The position numbers and the translations under genes were made by a program. This document shows positions 45,849-57,039 of a DNA stretch of 64,000 nt, in pieces. This stretch comes from Curvularia sp. ZM96 (taxonomy: Eukaryota; Ascomycota; Dothideomycetes; Pleosporales; Pleosporaceae). Where the stretch lies: the NCBI GenBank assembly GCA_022457065.1, contig JAJGBQ010000002.1:2294001-2358000 (forward strand), read 5' to 3'. Each line of letters opens with the position of its first letter. Positions within the stretch are counted from its first letter, which is position 1. The notes beneath the pieces are model-generated. The model searched no databases, had not been told where the DNA came from, and saw only the letters and a program-made list of their open reading frames with translations.

Positions 45849-46525
45849 ATGTCTTCGTCGTCGTCCAACGCCATTGCCATCCCCCGGCGCAAGGGCAAGC
45901 TCCCTGCTAGTACTCTCTCTCGCAACTCGGTGGATTCGTCTTCGTCGTCGTCCACGCCTAGCACACCCAGCTACAGTGACAATGCTCGAAACTACCAGTT
46001 CACCCCGACTGAGAACCGCTTCTCGTACAGCCGATATGGCAGTGGAAGCCCACAGTCGACGTCGAGTAGCCCGCAGTCGGCGAGCGTGTTGGGGCGGAGG
46101 CAGAGTCTGATGAGTGCAACCTTTTCCAAAGCGGAGCATACAGTTATTAATGTGGGAGAGGAGGAGTGTCCTCGTTTGGTATGTATTCCGACTATACAGT
46201 ATGTTCTCGAGGAAAAGCACAAATCGGGCTAACAGCGGGGGGTTCCCAGATTACTTGTGTGAAGGCCAGCCAGGGATTCGACTGGAATCAGGGTACGTCT
46301 GCTTCCTATCCCCCACCCCCTTCTTACTTCCCGGATTCTGGGTTTGTAGAAGAGCGGGTGTAGCCAAGGGAACTGGATACGGGATGCAATGCTAATTGCC
46401 ATGTAACAGAGATCTTTCTCCCCTCGTACGCCGATTACCACTTTGACGACCTCGAGTGCCGCCAAGATCCCGTTCAGGATATCATACTCACGGATGAGGA
46501 GATTAAGAATATGTTCCCCTCATAG
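45849..46525 (+). CDS. small Ser-rich fungal protein, unknown function
   Basis: Exons 45849-46178, 46250-46292 and 46410-46525 give 162 aa. I do not recognise a named family. Residues 1-90 are Ser/Pro/Thr-rich with a basic patch (PRRKGKLP) and a GRRQSLMSATFSK motif that looks like a kinase site. The rest is conserved-looking: ITCVKASQGFDWNQEIFLPSYADYHF and an acidic ending DEEIKNMFPS. The three-exon model keeps one frame with good GTATGT and GTACGT donors and CAG acceptors, which is the main evidence that it is a gene. The middle exon is only 43 nt. Confidence 0.72.
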
Positions 46526-47231
46526 ACGACCGGCTGCTGGCTAGTGTCGGCGTGGTCCTCCGCGGGGCTGCGCTCGGACACAAGGGGAAGTTTGGGGTTG
46601 AACACGATCATGGGGTCGATTGTGGTATATACGTGCCTCGGCACCCTATTTTTATAACGCGGTATTGAATTCATGTTGATATGGGATGGGAGGGCGTTTG
46701 GCACTGTTCAGGGCGTTTGGGGATGTATACTAGGGATTGGGTCGCGGCGTTGGGGATGCTTTACTCGCCGCTCACAAGGCGTTCATTGAACCAGCAACCA
46801 TGTCTATATACTCAGAAATGAGATTCACTTTACATAACTATATTCTTCATTGACGTCTTCATTGCGCCCGCTATGCTATCTCATGCCCGCGGGTGGTTGC
46901 GGCGCGGGTGCACTGGCCCCACACCTCGGCTCCGATAGGGCCCTTATCGATTAGAGCGGGCGCTGCGCTGCAAAGGTCGCGTTGCGTTGTTGCATGTTCC
47001 GCGTCGCAAACAACACAAACACCAAAACAAAGTCTGCGACTGTACAACTTCCCACCACTGCCAGCAATTCTCAGCGAGAGAGTACTACCAGGACATCGGA
47101 TCACCTAGAAAATCTCACACGGTTACTGGGGGGAGTGGATTCCATCGAAACACCCGTCCCCTTTCCTTTTTGCGCGCTCAACGATCTCCGCCATCTATAT
47201 ACACATACATACACATACATACATACAAACC
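46526..47231. other. intergenic upstream of MIS14
   Basis: This 706-bp region has no gene. Just before the MIS14 ATG is a short (ACATAC)-type repeat (47202-47227, alternating ACAT and ACATAC units) that would fall in the 5' UTR. Confidence 0.5.
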
Positions 47232-47909
47232 ATGGAATCCCAACACCGCAAAATCGAACTCCAATCCCCCTCGGACCTCAGCTACCTCACCTCGCTCGTC
47301 CGCGCCGCCGCAGCCCAAAAACTAAACTTGCACTTACCTCCCGTACCCTCGTCCAATGGCAACGCAAACGAGCCAGACGACCTCCGGCGCAACGTCGAAG
47401 CCCTCGTCGATGCATTCGTCGCACAGGTGCTACAGGGCATGCGGCAGAACATCAGTATAAACGGAAACGATGTTGTGGACGAGATGATGGGAAATGGAGA
47501 TGAGTCGCTAGTGGAGAAGGAGGAATTCGAGGCATTTGATGACAAACTACGGGCGCAGCTGGGTGCGGCTGTGGCGAGGCGAGATGCGCTTGTAGCAAAG
47601 ATTAGTGCGCATAGAAGGGAGACGGGCAAGAATGCGGCAGAGGGGTTTGTAGAGAGGTGGGAGAAGGAGGGCGAGCAGATGGAGGCGGCGTGGGCGCAGG
47701 TGCTGGGACGAGCGCAAGTGCTGGATGAGGCGGAACTGGTGGGTGTAAAGGGGTTGGAGAGGCAAGATGAGGTGGAGAGGAATTGGGAGAGGGCGGTGCA
47801 AGGGTTGCAGAGGTTGAATAAGGGGTTGCCGGAGACGAGGGCGCGGTTGGAGAGAGCGGGGGATGTGCTAGGGTATTTGGAGGGGCAGCAGCAGGGGAAG
47901 GGGAGGTGA
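47232..47909 (+). CDS. NSL1: kinetochore protein Mis14/Nsl1 (MIND/Mis12 complex)
   Basis: An intronless 225-aa frame. Mis14/Nsl1 is one of four subunits of the Mis12/MIND complex that joins the inner kinetochore to the Ndc80 and Spc105 complexes. The family's amino-terminal signature is clear (HRKIELQSPSDLSYLTSLVRAAAAQKLNLHLPP), followed by helices DLRRNVEALVDAFVAQVLQGMRQNISINGNDV and a long charged coiled coil (about 95-220). Length is close to Pfam Mis14 members. The carboxyl end uses many GAG, GCG and GGG codons, making that DNA strand purine-rich and creating long antisense frames that are not genes. Confidence 0.88.
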   Translation: MESQHRKIELQSPSDLSYLTSLVRAAAAQKLNLHLPPVPSSNGNANEPDDLRRNVEALVDAFVAQVLQGMRQNISINGNDVVDEMMGNGDESLVEKEEFEAFDDKLRAQLGAAVARRDALVAKISAHRRETGKNAAEGFVERWEKEGEQMEAAWAQVLGRAQVLDEAELVGVKGLERQDEVERNWERAVQGLQRLNKGLPETRARLERAGDVLGYLEGQQQGKGR

Positions 47910-48229
47910 GGGTGCGTAAGGGCCCTTTTGTTTTCAAAGAACATGTTTGCGCTTGTAGACGAGGATAAGATATCGATACCCAATGTTAGATTTGCTTGGT
48001 TTTTATCTCATTTGAGCTTGGTTTGGCTAGACTGATTGGATATATGCATTCTTGGTCCTAGACTTAGCGAAGAAAGGGGAAATACTCTCAATGTCTGAAA
48101 CTAAGTATGAACATTAAGAAGTCCTGGTAAGAAAACCCAACTCGGCAAAAAAAACACAAACTCCTCGTCCCTACTATCTTACAAAATATCTAGCAAAGGG
48201 TCTCAATATCCCCTGCTACCATCAACCCC
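47910..48229. other. intergenic between convergent genes
   Basis: This 320 bp separates the MIS14 stop from the NADH dehydrogenase stop. No gene; presumably two 3' UTRs. Confidence 0.4.
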
Positions 48230-50018
48230 CTAAAACCGACTAATATCCCTCCCAAACAGCCAATTCACCACCCAATACACCGGCACCAACACTTTATTCC
48301 TCCAGCTCACCGTCCTCGTAATATACGCTCCCCGCCAAATAATCCACGCCACGTACCCTTGCAGCCTTCCACCCCACTTGCCTCCTCCCTGGAACAAGGC
48401 ATTCCAATTTCCAATGTAAGCCAGCGTGCCGAGGTCACGGTACGTGAAGCCCTTTTTGGTGGCCGAGAGGGAAGAAGACTGGTTGAGTTGTCTGGACAGC
48501 CAGAAGGCTTTTTGGCTAGCAACTTGGGCCGTGGCGGGGTAGCTGGTGGAGTCGATGATGCCGCAGTCGCCGAGGGCGAAGACGTCCGGGTGGATGGCTT
48601 CAATCTGTGGTTGTTGGGACGGTTGGTCGGTTTTGTTGTCACTAGAAGAAGGGGCGGGAACGAGTTTGACGCGCAGATGGTCATCGGTGATGATGGAGCC
48701 GGACTTTGGGTCTTTTTTCACGATCCATTTGACGGTGGAGGAGGGGGTGGGGGAAGAGGAAGAAGGGGGAAGGATAAGGTTGGAAGGGGCTTCTCGCACG
48801 CTGGAGAGAGCGTTGTGGACGAAAGGGTTTTGCATGAGCCCTGTGCTCCATACACACATTCCAACACCAATCTCGCCCTGCTCCTTCACCTTGAGAGTGT
48901 ATAGATGCGAGTCTTCCACTGTCTCAGAGTTACTTGTCTCAACGGGTGCGCCGGCACGCAGCTCCTCAACGTGATGACTCGTCTTGATGTCGATGCCCTC
49001 GCGCTTGAACTTTTGCATGGCGTAGTCGGCTAGTTTCTTGTCGAACATGGGAAGTACCTTTTCTGCTACGTCGTACACGGTAATCTTGTGGTACTGGATG
49101 AGTTCCGGGTAAAGCCTTCTCATATCTTCGTTGATGAGGTCGTAGAGTTCAGCGCTGAACTCGATGCCGGTCGGTCCTCCACCTACAACAGCGAAATTCA
49201 ACAACTGCCGCTTCACGTCTACAGGAGTAGTGGGAAGAGCAGCGCCTTCGAAGCAGGCTAGAACGCGGTTCCGGATCCTACGTGCATCGCCTACGTCTTT
49301 GAGGAAAAACGCATGTTCCTTGACGCCCGGTGTACCAAACGTCTGGCTGTAGCAGCCCACTGTAACGATCAACTTGTCATAACTCAGCTCAAACATCTTC
49401 CCCTCCTTTGTCTCCTTCTTCTTCTCTATAGCCCTCTGTTCCGCACTTTTTCCTGCATGCCGATCCGTCGTCAGCGCCACGCCTTGTCTAGGGTCATCAA
49501 CTGCTTCCTCCACGGTAATAGTCCTGTTCTTGAAATCCACATCGTCGGCCCAGCCCTGCATAAACTCTACATTGGTTCTTCGACTCCGGACGGGTTCCAG
49601 TGCGGTCCTGAATTCTAGCGTTCCGACAGCAGTAGAGGCTAGTAGAGGGGTAAAGGCAAAGTAGGATCGTGGAGAGACGACTACGGTTTGGTATTTTGAG
49701 GAGTCGAGAGAGCGGGCGACGGTGAAGCCGGCCCAGCCTGATCCTAGAACGATTACGCGCTCTCGATCTGAATGTGTTAGTTAGCTTCTGAGTTACTTGT
49801 GATATTAATATAGAGATGAGTGATGCTGTGTTCAGCAATCTGTAGCACATACTATCTTTGCCCTTATTCAATTGCTCCATCGTAATCAGTCTCCTCTGAT
49901 CCACGCTCTTTCCAGTTCTCAAACCGCCAACCCGACATAATGGTAACGCTGTTCTGGTATTTGCAGACACCAATTCCCTGACGCCCAAAGGCAATTGGGA
50001 TATGCGACTCGACAGCAT
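48230..50018 (-). CDS. mitochondrial alternative (type II) NADH:ubiquinone oxidoreductase
   Basis: Exons 50018-49853 and 49767-48230 (85-nt intron) give 567 aa. This single-subunit flavoenzyme oxidises NADH and reduces ubiquinone without pumping protons. A presequence-like amino end (MLSSRISQLPLGVRELVSANTRTALPL) is followed by the FAD-binding motif VIVLGSGWAG (about 60), interrupted just before by the intron, and the NADH-binding motif FAVVGGGPTGIEFSAEL (about 220). DVFALGDCG marks the second FAD contact, and AQVASQKA lies near the quinone site. The carboxyl end is an amphipathic membrane anchor ending in FGRDISRF. No EF-hand insert is evident. Whether it faces matrix (NDI) or intermembrane space (NDE) is not decided by sequence. 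Confidence 0.92.
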
Positions 50019-50684
50019 GGCTATCACCTGAGAACACGCCCGATGTAATTGGAAACGTTTGTTTTCCTGCCATACGAAACTTTTTTATGTAGGGCTGAAA
50101 GGGTCGGGTGCTTGCGGGGGGAGGACGGGCAATCGGCGACGATGACGTACCGTTGGTGCAAGCTTGACGCGCCGAGCTACTCCCGATGTACGAAGTATGA
50201 CAATGGATGCCGGCTCCACACGCAGTTTTCGGACCAAGACCGCATGGCGATTGCGCAGGAGGCACGATGATTGGGAAGCTTCAGCTCAGGGAGTCAACTC
50301 ATTGGGGTAGTCGTTCGCAGAAACGCTTGGCACTTTTTCAACCACTGTCTCGATGAGTCTCAAAGGCTCACATTTTTAACTCTGACTGACTTTAGACAAA
50401 ATCCTGATATTAGTAACATAATCAAGGAGTTACACTTGTAAGCACATCTGCAAGCAGACGGAACATGAAATGTCGAAACAGTTCTTATTCGTGTATTTAG
50501 TTGTAACCACCGCAAATCGCCGGCAGCATACAAATGCTAACTGTTGCCAAAAAAGAAAGATTGGGGTATCAAAGACGCAGAATCGTAAACGGAAAAAAAA
50601 TCAAATGCGCTTCCACTCCAGATGTCCTCAATTCCCAATGGAGTTGTAATCAAATTGTTATGACAAAGCTCATGCAAGTTGAGC
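50019..50684. other. intergenic upstream of the NADH dehydrogenase gene
   Basis: This 666 bp contains the presumed promoter of the NADH dehydrogenase gene and the FRQ 3' UTR. It has AT-rich stretches (50330-50680) but no gene. Confidence 0.45.
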
Positions 50685-53600
50685 TTATTTTTCTGCCTTC
50701 CTTGTCTTCGGGCTTTTCGCCGGTTGAAGGTTCACTGAATCGCTTGTCCTAGCACGCTTCAGTCTTGTAGGACCAGACGCCATGCTGCTCGATGCGCTTT
50801 GCCTGCTGACTCGGTTTTCCCGCTGTGAGTTATCGCGAGCACCACCACCAACAGGGCTGTTGAATCCACTGCCGCCACCTGCCGTCGCCGCCGAGCTGCC
50901 AGCAGGTATCTCTTCGGCGAGACGGTCCGCTAGTGCAGCGTCATACTCACGCTCACTCGCACGAACAGCATTTGGGTTTTGCTGGCGAGCAGTGGCGAGT
51001 AGGTCGACACTGCCATCGTCACTGTCTTCGTAATCAGAGTCTGAGATCACTAATTCGTCTGCGCGAGTAGGAGCAATGTTGAGGATTTGCATGGCCGTGG
51101 CCGGGCAATCAGATGAGTCGGAGTCGGAGTCGGGCTCAGAGGAGGCGTCGGATGCAAATTCGGAATCGACATCGCCAGAGGAACAGGAGTCGAGGGGAAG
51201 GAAGGAGGCTGGAGGGAGAGTAGAGTTGGGTAGGTCCTTGCGCGATGCCGAAATAATCTTCTCGTGAATAATGCGCTGAGGGCTCGAACGTGGAGACTCG
51301 ACCTCCATTGGGGCATCGTCAGAGCGAAGTACTTCTTGAATGGCTTTGGGATAGAAGCTTGTACGACGGCTGGCGGCAACATGGGACGGCATTATTGGTA
51401 TCTGCGAGCGGCGAACATGGATAGAGAAGTTGTCCTCGGGCTGTACGCCACCAAGACCAGAAGCCTCAAAGTCTATGATTTCTGGACTGTTGTTCCCGCT
51501 GCTGTCCCCGAGGGACTCTGGCGAGAAGCCAATGTCCTCTCCACTAGAGACGGTGCGAGACCCACTGTTCGACTCGGTCTCCATGACCAAAGTGTCCAGA
51601 GGGCCTCTTGGCTCAGGAAGTTCAGCGGTCGCATCAGCCCGCAATTGAGGACTCAATTTCGCGCCCAATGGCTGGCTAGTAATGGGCTGATACTTACCGG
51701 GCATCGTAAAGAATGCCCCGTTGTTGTCGCCACTGAGATCAGTGCAAAACTTGGCTTTGTTGTAGAAAATCATGGGACCGTTCTCACGCTTCCTTGGTCG
51801 AGATGAAGAGCTCTGCATGATTGCGCTGCTGAAGCCTGAAGAGTTGCCTGTCTGCTGTGGCTGGTGAGAGTAGTTTGCTGACGAATCAGCGTCAAAGCCA
51901 TAAAAGTCATCCTCATTGTCGGAATCTTCCTTGTGGAAAAAGAGTGGCTTGTAGGCAAACTTGCTCTGTTCTTTTTCGCGCTGATAACGAGCCAGTCGCC
52001 TTGCCTGCTCCGAGCTGGTAGGGTCACTACCGCTGCCACTGGTTCCAGTCTTCATGCGCTTAAATGGCGACAAAGATCCCGCCTTGTTGGGCGAGAAGCT
52101 GCTGTAGTGCTCCGAGGAGCTGTCGCCACTGTGTTGCGTGACCTCACGGCCACCTTTCCATCGAATCTTGCGACCATCACGAGAAATCTCAAGGTGGTTG
52201 CTGTACTCTTGCAATGCATCCTTGACGAATTCAGGGGTGACGTTGAGGGTATGTAGTTGAGCCATGTTGATGAGCAAGTTGAGGTAGATCCAGCCATGGC
52301 CAAGTGGTGCTTCGCCTGAGTCCATGTCTGGCGGGCTGAAACCAAGATGGCGGATATAGCTCATGTTATCGTTCGGTATCTGAGCACGGTGAGGGTCTAG
52401 GTCCAGTGGGCGGGTAGGACGTTGATCAGGAGAAGAGCCTGATCCAGCGAAATCGTGTTCCTCAATATGCAAAGTAGGCCGCAGTCCTTGGATGGCCTCA
52501 CTCTGGTTGACGTCATCTTCGTCAACCGCACCACGGTCAGCCACGATGCGGGCTTCGCGCTGACCTTCAGGCCTGAAGTGTTGGCCGGTTGCTTCGCGTT
52601 GTTCGCGGTCCGCCGTTGCAGCTGACTGGGCAACCTCCTGTTGTTGCATCGGCTGTGGGTGGGACCCAGGCACTGATCGCTTGCCAGCGAATATTTGCTC
52701 CAAGCGTCGGACGACCATCTTCTTCTTGGATTTTTCAGTCATTGGAATACTCCTGGCATTTGGCATAAGTCCTATTGGGATGTCGTGGAGGTATGATTGA
52801 ATGCTTTGTTGCTGGCGGTTGTATGCTGATCGAGTCATCTTACGGTCCTTTTCTTGGTTGGAAGCGCCCGCCGAGTTCTGGCCAGATGCCGACAGGGAAG
52901 CATAACCTGATTCGGCAAACCGTGATGTCGACGAGTCGGTGGTGTTGTGGGTATCGAGTGCAGGAGTGTATGTATTCGCAATCTGCGCGTAGTCGTTGCC
53001 TATCCCATCGTCAAGGTCAGAGGCGAATTTGCGTAGTGTTTCTTCCAGCTCCTTCTTCTTGTGGTCGGGGAGGCCGTGAAACCTGACCTCGAACAATTTC
53101 TCTTCTTGCAGGTGGGCGTCGTATAGCTTTTCGTATTTCTTCAGTTTCTGTTTGAGTCTCTTATTAGCTACCGTGAGGTCATCGATGACACTCCGGAAAT
53201 CCTCGGTGCTGCTGCCGTCGGTGCCCAGGTGGCCCAGACCAGGACGGTATGGGATTGCGGAGTTTGTCACATTGGAATGGGTGTGTTCTGGTGGGGTGTC
53301 GGATGAGGATGAGTTTCGGAGGAAGAAGGGCGGTTCATCTACAACGCAGCTATTAGCAACGTGCCTGGTACCGACGAAGGTTCAAGACAGGACCTACTGT
53401 CGACAAAACTGGACTTGCTCTGTTTGGCGTTGTTGTTTGTCTTCTCGAACCATTGGCCGGCGTCACTGCTCTCTCCCGAGCTGTTCTTGTTCGAGAGGAG
53501 CTGTGGCGACACGCTCGAGGGCGGATTGGCTTTGTCGCTTGCGAGGGTTGGCGAGCTCTGGCTGGTGGTTTGCTCCTTGGGGCGTGTTACTGTCGCCTTG

Positions 53601-53698
53601 GGTGGCGGGCTGTGTCGCAGTGAGACCGATTTGTGGGCGGGCGGACGGCGCGGGTGGCTTTTGACAGTCTTTGGGATGGTGCCTGGAGGGTCGTCCAT
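50685..53698 (-). CDS. frq: FREQUENCY circadian clock protein
   Basis: Exons 53698-53398 and 53338-50685 (59-nt intron) give 984 aa (Neurospora FRQ 989). FRQ with FRH and casein kinase 1 forms the complex that represses the White Collar activators. The family is unmistakable: a KNSSGESSDAGQWF-like amino segment, the coiled coil SVIDDLTVANKRLKQKL (about 147-175), an FCD-1-like region with MVVRRLEQIFAGK (about 308-320), and an FCD-2-like region DQRPTRPLDLDP with NMSYIRHLGF. FCTDLSGD, an SRPRKREN nuclear-signal-like cluster, GLGGVQPEDNF and acidic, Ser-rich ends follow. The ATG at 53698 aligns with the known amino end, but an in-frame ATG lies 354 nt upstream. Confidence 0.96.
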
Positions 53699-55542
53699 GA
53701 CGAGTAGCGTGTGGTGACAAGCTATGCGTACAAGAAGTTCCCCATGTGGGCGTGAGGGTTGATAGCGGAGTGCTTGCAGGTGTTGATATGTGGGGACTGA
53801 GGGCCGGACGCCAAGCGGTTGTTGGCCAAACCGCGGAAGGGCACTTGCCGGCGTGGTCGGAAGTCGAAAACTATGGGATGCTGGGGGTGCACGAGTTTGG
53901 ATCGTGTGTTCGTCTGGTAGAGGTGGAGGTGGAGGCAGAGGAAACGGGTGCAGGCGTAGGGAGCGGTGGGTCGGGGGCGTGGACGGCGGTGGTGTTGGGC
54001 GCAGAGGGTCTGAGGAGCCGGGCCTTTGAGTTTCTTGCGAGCGTGGAGCCATGATGATTATCGATCTGGCTGTGGGCAAGGATGGCGAAGTGCTCGATTT
54101 CGACGCCGCCAAGAAAGGTCACGGAGATCGAGGTGCCTGAGAGGGAACGAACGCATCGTGTGGCGTGTCAAGGCCAGACCACGCCTCGCATCGTCGATGG
54201 GCCTCGTTCACTTGCTCCCCCATCGCCAGATTTGGACCCTATCGCCCATGCGAGACTGGTTGTGCGCCATGGATGTGACTGTCTCCCCGATGGCTCCCTC
54301 AATCGGTGATGGATGGGCCCTGGGTCTGGGTGCTCCGTGCGCATAGCCGCATCCACTTGCACCTCACCTCGACGCCCGTTGCGAACGAATGAGACTCGCA
54401 CGCCCGGCCGCGATAATTGTCACTCTGCCGCCCTGCCGCATTCTAGACGCATCATATCCACCATCCGCGCTCTGTGGCGACAGAAACAGCAGCTCGACGG
54501 CGGTGCGACCCGCGTTGGCAACACGCCGGGCGCGGCACTGAGCACCGATCGAGATTGCACGCCCTTCTCCTCGTCAGGCCCCGCGGCAAAGTGAACCTAC
54601 TACCAGCAGTAGTACGATGCCATGTACGGCGCATTGTGCCGAAGCAGAGCTTAGGTCATGTTTACCGTGGGAGAGCCACAGCCACAGCCAGTGGATCGGC
54701 TGGGCATACTCCGTACATACACTGGACCCTGATACTGTTGGCGTGCCCATGATGCGTCTAGCGCCTCATGCAGCGCTGCTCGATCAATCGAACTGGTCGT
54801 GTCCTGCCCATCGTAGTCGGGAAGACCCTACTCACAAATATGTACACCTATAGTACGCTCGCCACAGCGCCATTGGCCGATGTGCCGACGATCGGCATTC
54901 GGTTCCCATGTGCCATGCTCCTTTGGACCCTCGCACAAGTCCTCGCTCTTGAGGCTGGCTACACTGCCGGCCTCACGCAGAGCCCGCCTTGCCTGGCCTG
55001 GCCTGGCTGCACGTCAGCCCTTGTTATTGTCCTCAGCTCCTGCTCTACTCGTCCTAAGTCACCATGTATCAGATGTGCTCAGGTCGCGCACCCTGCGCTC
55101 ACTTTCCCCAAGTCAGGGCGTCGGTGAATTCTCCCGGTCGAACCATGAAACGCGGTGCTAGCAACGTTTAATTGATGACTGCGCCATTCAAAATGCTACG
55201 TAGTCGCATCGCCGATGTCCATCATAACATGCTGGCTTCATCATACGATTTTTCTTTTGGGCCATCGGCACTTGCCCACACCGAGCCTGTGAGACCAAAA
55301 AACTGCAATCGAGATCCCGTGTTCCACCATCGTCGCTTACGTGGCTCCGAGGAGCAAAAAAGCCTGTAATTCCTCAATCAGATGAAAGAAACTTGGGCGC
55401 GCGACGAGGGGTTGGGTGCCACGCAGCCATGGCCCCGCCCACGATGCCAATGACCAGAATGGTCATAGTACAAGTAAAAACAATACAAATCTTTTCTAGG
55501 GCACGATCAAAGGTACAGTCCTGTCACAAGACCTGGCCTGGC
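53699..55542. promoter_or_regulatory. frq upstream region
   Basis: This 1.8-kb region separates frq from COQ9, which is on the same strand. No independent gene is seen. Two CCGAT...ATCGG inverted pairs stand out: 54287-54306 (10-nt spacer) and 54876-54896 (GCCGAT-N9-ATCGGC). CCGATCGAGAT near 54543 and TCGATCAATCGA near 54779 add more GAT-type sites. White Collar complexes bind paired GAT-containing light/clock boxes in Neurospora, so these are candidates. An in-frame ATG for frq lies at 54052. Confidence 0.5.
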
Positions 55543-56362
55543 CTAGATGCGAACCCCTTTGCTCCGGAGCACGTTGATGGTAGAATGGCCCGTATAGTTG
55601 AGCCATTCACCAATACTTCCCATCAAGCCGCCAGCCTTCATCAGGTCCTGCAGTCTGTTGTCCAGAAACTGTTCAGTCTCGACAAAATTACTCAACTTGT
55701 CCTGTGTCATGTATAACTCCGTCGACGAATAGATGGCTGAGAGAGTTGCGCGCTTCGTGTACCAGCTACTATCGACACTTTGGTCGCCTGAGAGGAACCA
55801 TATTTCGTCTGCAAGCCTGGCCAGCTCTGCAATGGACGGAGAAATGTACGTGGGCTGGGCCATGATGGCGAGTGCCTAACAAATATCAACGGGCTGCTCT
55901 TGTGGTCGTGTGCTGCCATGGTACTACCTCTTGCCAGCGGTGGATAATGGGTGCATTCGCGCGAAGCCGTGCAAGAGTCAACATTCTGACCTTGGCTCCA
56001 GTTCCCATATTCTTTCCACCCTCGCTCTCTTTTGGAAACTGCACATTGCTTTGCAGCGCCAATCGCTGCGTCACCAGATGATAGTTGATCAGGTCAAAGA
56101 CACCTCGTGGAAGCAAATTCGTAGAAACATCAAGGTAGCCGGCATCCCTAGCACCGAGCTTGAGCGCATCGATGGTGAAGCCGTGGTTTGGGACATGTGC
56201 GTATGCCGACGAGAGGATCGCAGCCTCGGCGGGGGGAAAGGGTGGTGGCGACGGGTAATCATAGGAATGATACAGGCATCGTTGTCTCCATGTCGCTATC
56301 GGGCGCACTGAGGCTGCTCGGCACGTCCCTAGCAACGAAGTGGCTAGGCGTGTTGGTGGCAT
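55543..56362 (-). CDS. COQ9: COQ9, mitochondrial ubiquinone biosynthesis protein
   Basis: Exons 56362-55928 and 55875-55543 (52-nt intron) give 255 aa (yeast Coq9 260). Coq9 is a lipid-binding TetR-like helical protein that presents intermediates to Coq7 in the matrix. Evidence: a basic, acid-free presequence (MPPTRLATSLLGTCRAASVR), then AEAAILSSAYAHVPNHGFTIDALKLGARDAGYLDVSTNLLPRGVFDLINYHL, and the carboxyl COQ9 segment LADEIWFLSGDQSVDSSWYTKRATLSAIYSSTELYMTQD. The last part (FLDNRLQDLMKAGG) fits the lipid-binding helix. The start is the first in-frame ATG, matched to family length. Divergent from CMR1. Confidence 0.93.
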
Positions 56363-57039
56363 TGTGGTGGGATAAAGAAAGTTGCGATTTGCCGATACCA
56401 GCGACGACAACGCCTTGTCCGCAAATCTGCCAAGCACTAACGACGATCCGCCGACGGTCAGCAACCATGCACATGTGTTTAGCAGACAAGGAACATGCCC
56501 CGCTATTCGCTAGGTCCCGCTGCTGGAGGCGCGACCACTCTCTCGGAGGTTTTCGAGCCGCTGCGTCTACTAGTTTTAACGAAAGTATTTGATATTAAGC
56601 GGGGGGTGGCGACTACAGCTACACATGTATTCGTGAGTGCGATAGCGGGAATAGTAGAGCTTCGGTACTGTGTAATAGGAATTCAATTGCTAGCAAAAAT
56701 ATGGCTTTTCTAGTTTACCTCAAGTTAATCGTGATGGAACCTGTGTAGTTGCCTCATGTCGTCGGAATCCGAAGATGATGCACGCGCCGGCACGTGACGG
56801 ACGCGTCCACCGCGTCACGCTAGTGGCAAATGACGCCGGGGCTGGCTGGAGTTCTCGACCTGCGATGCGGGAAGTCACCATCTCTCGATATCCAGCGACA
56901 CATCGGATACCCCGTAGATCTTGGAGGAACAGCACAATCTGCACGCGAAATACCCATCACCACCACTGTATCCACCGTAATTCGCGCCAACTATCGCCAC
57001 AGTCGAAACAGTGCCTCGCAACGCACGAACGAGACCGCA
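56363..57039. promoter_or_regulatory. divergent promoter of COQ9 and CMR1
   Basis: This 677-bp region separates two divergent starts. An open frame reaches back from the CMR1 ATG to 56830 with no better start. GTGACG-type half-sites appear near 56794 and 56814. No gene. Confidence 0.4.

Noticed and set aside
55120..55165. tRNA B-box-like GGTTCGACC on the minus strand
   Set aside because: The flanks do not form the 5-bp T-arm stem and no A-box or acceptor stem is found at a fitting distance.
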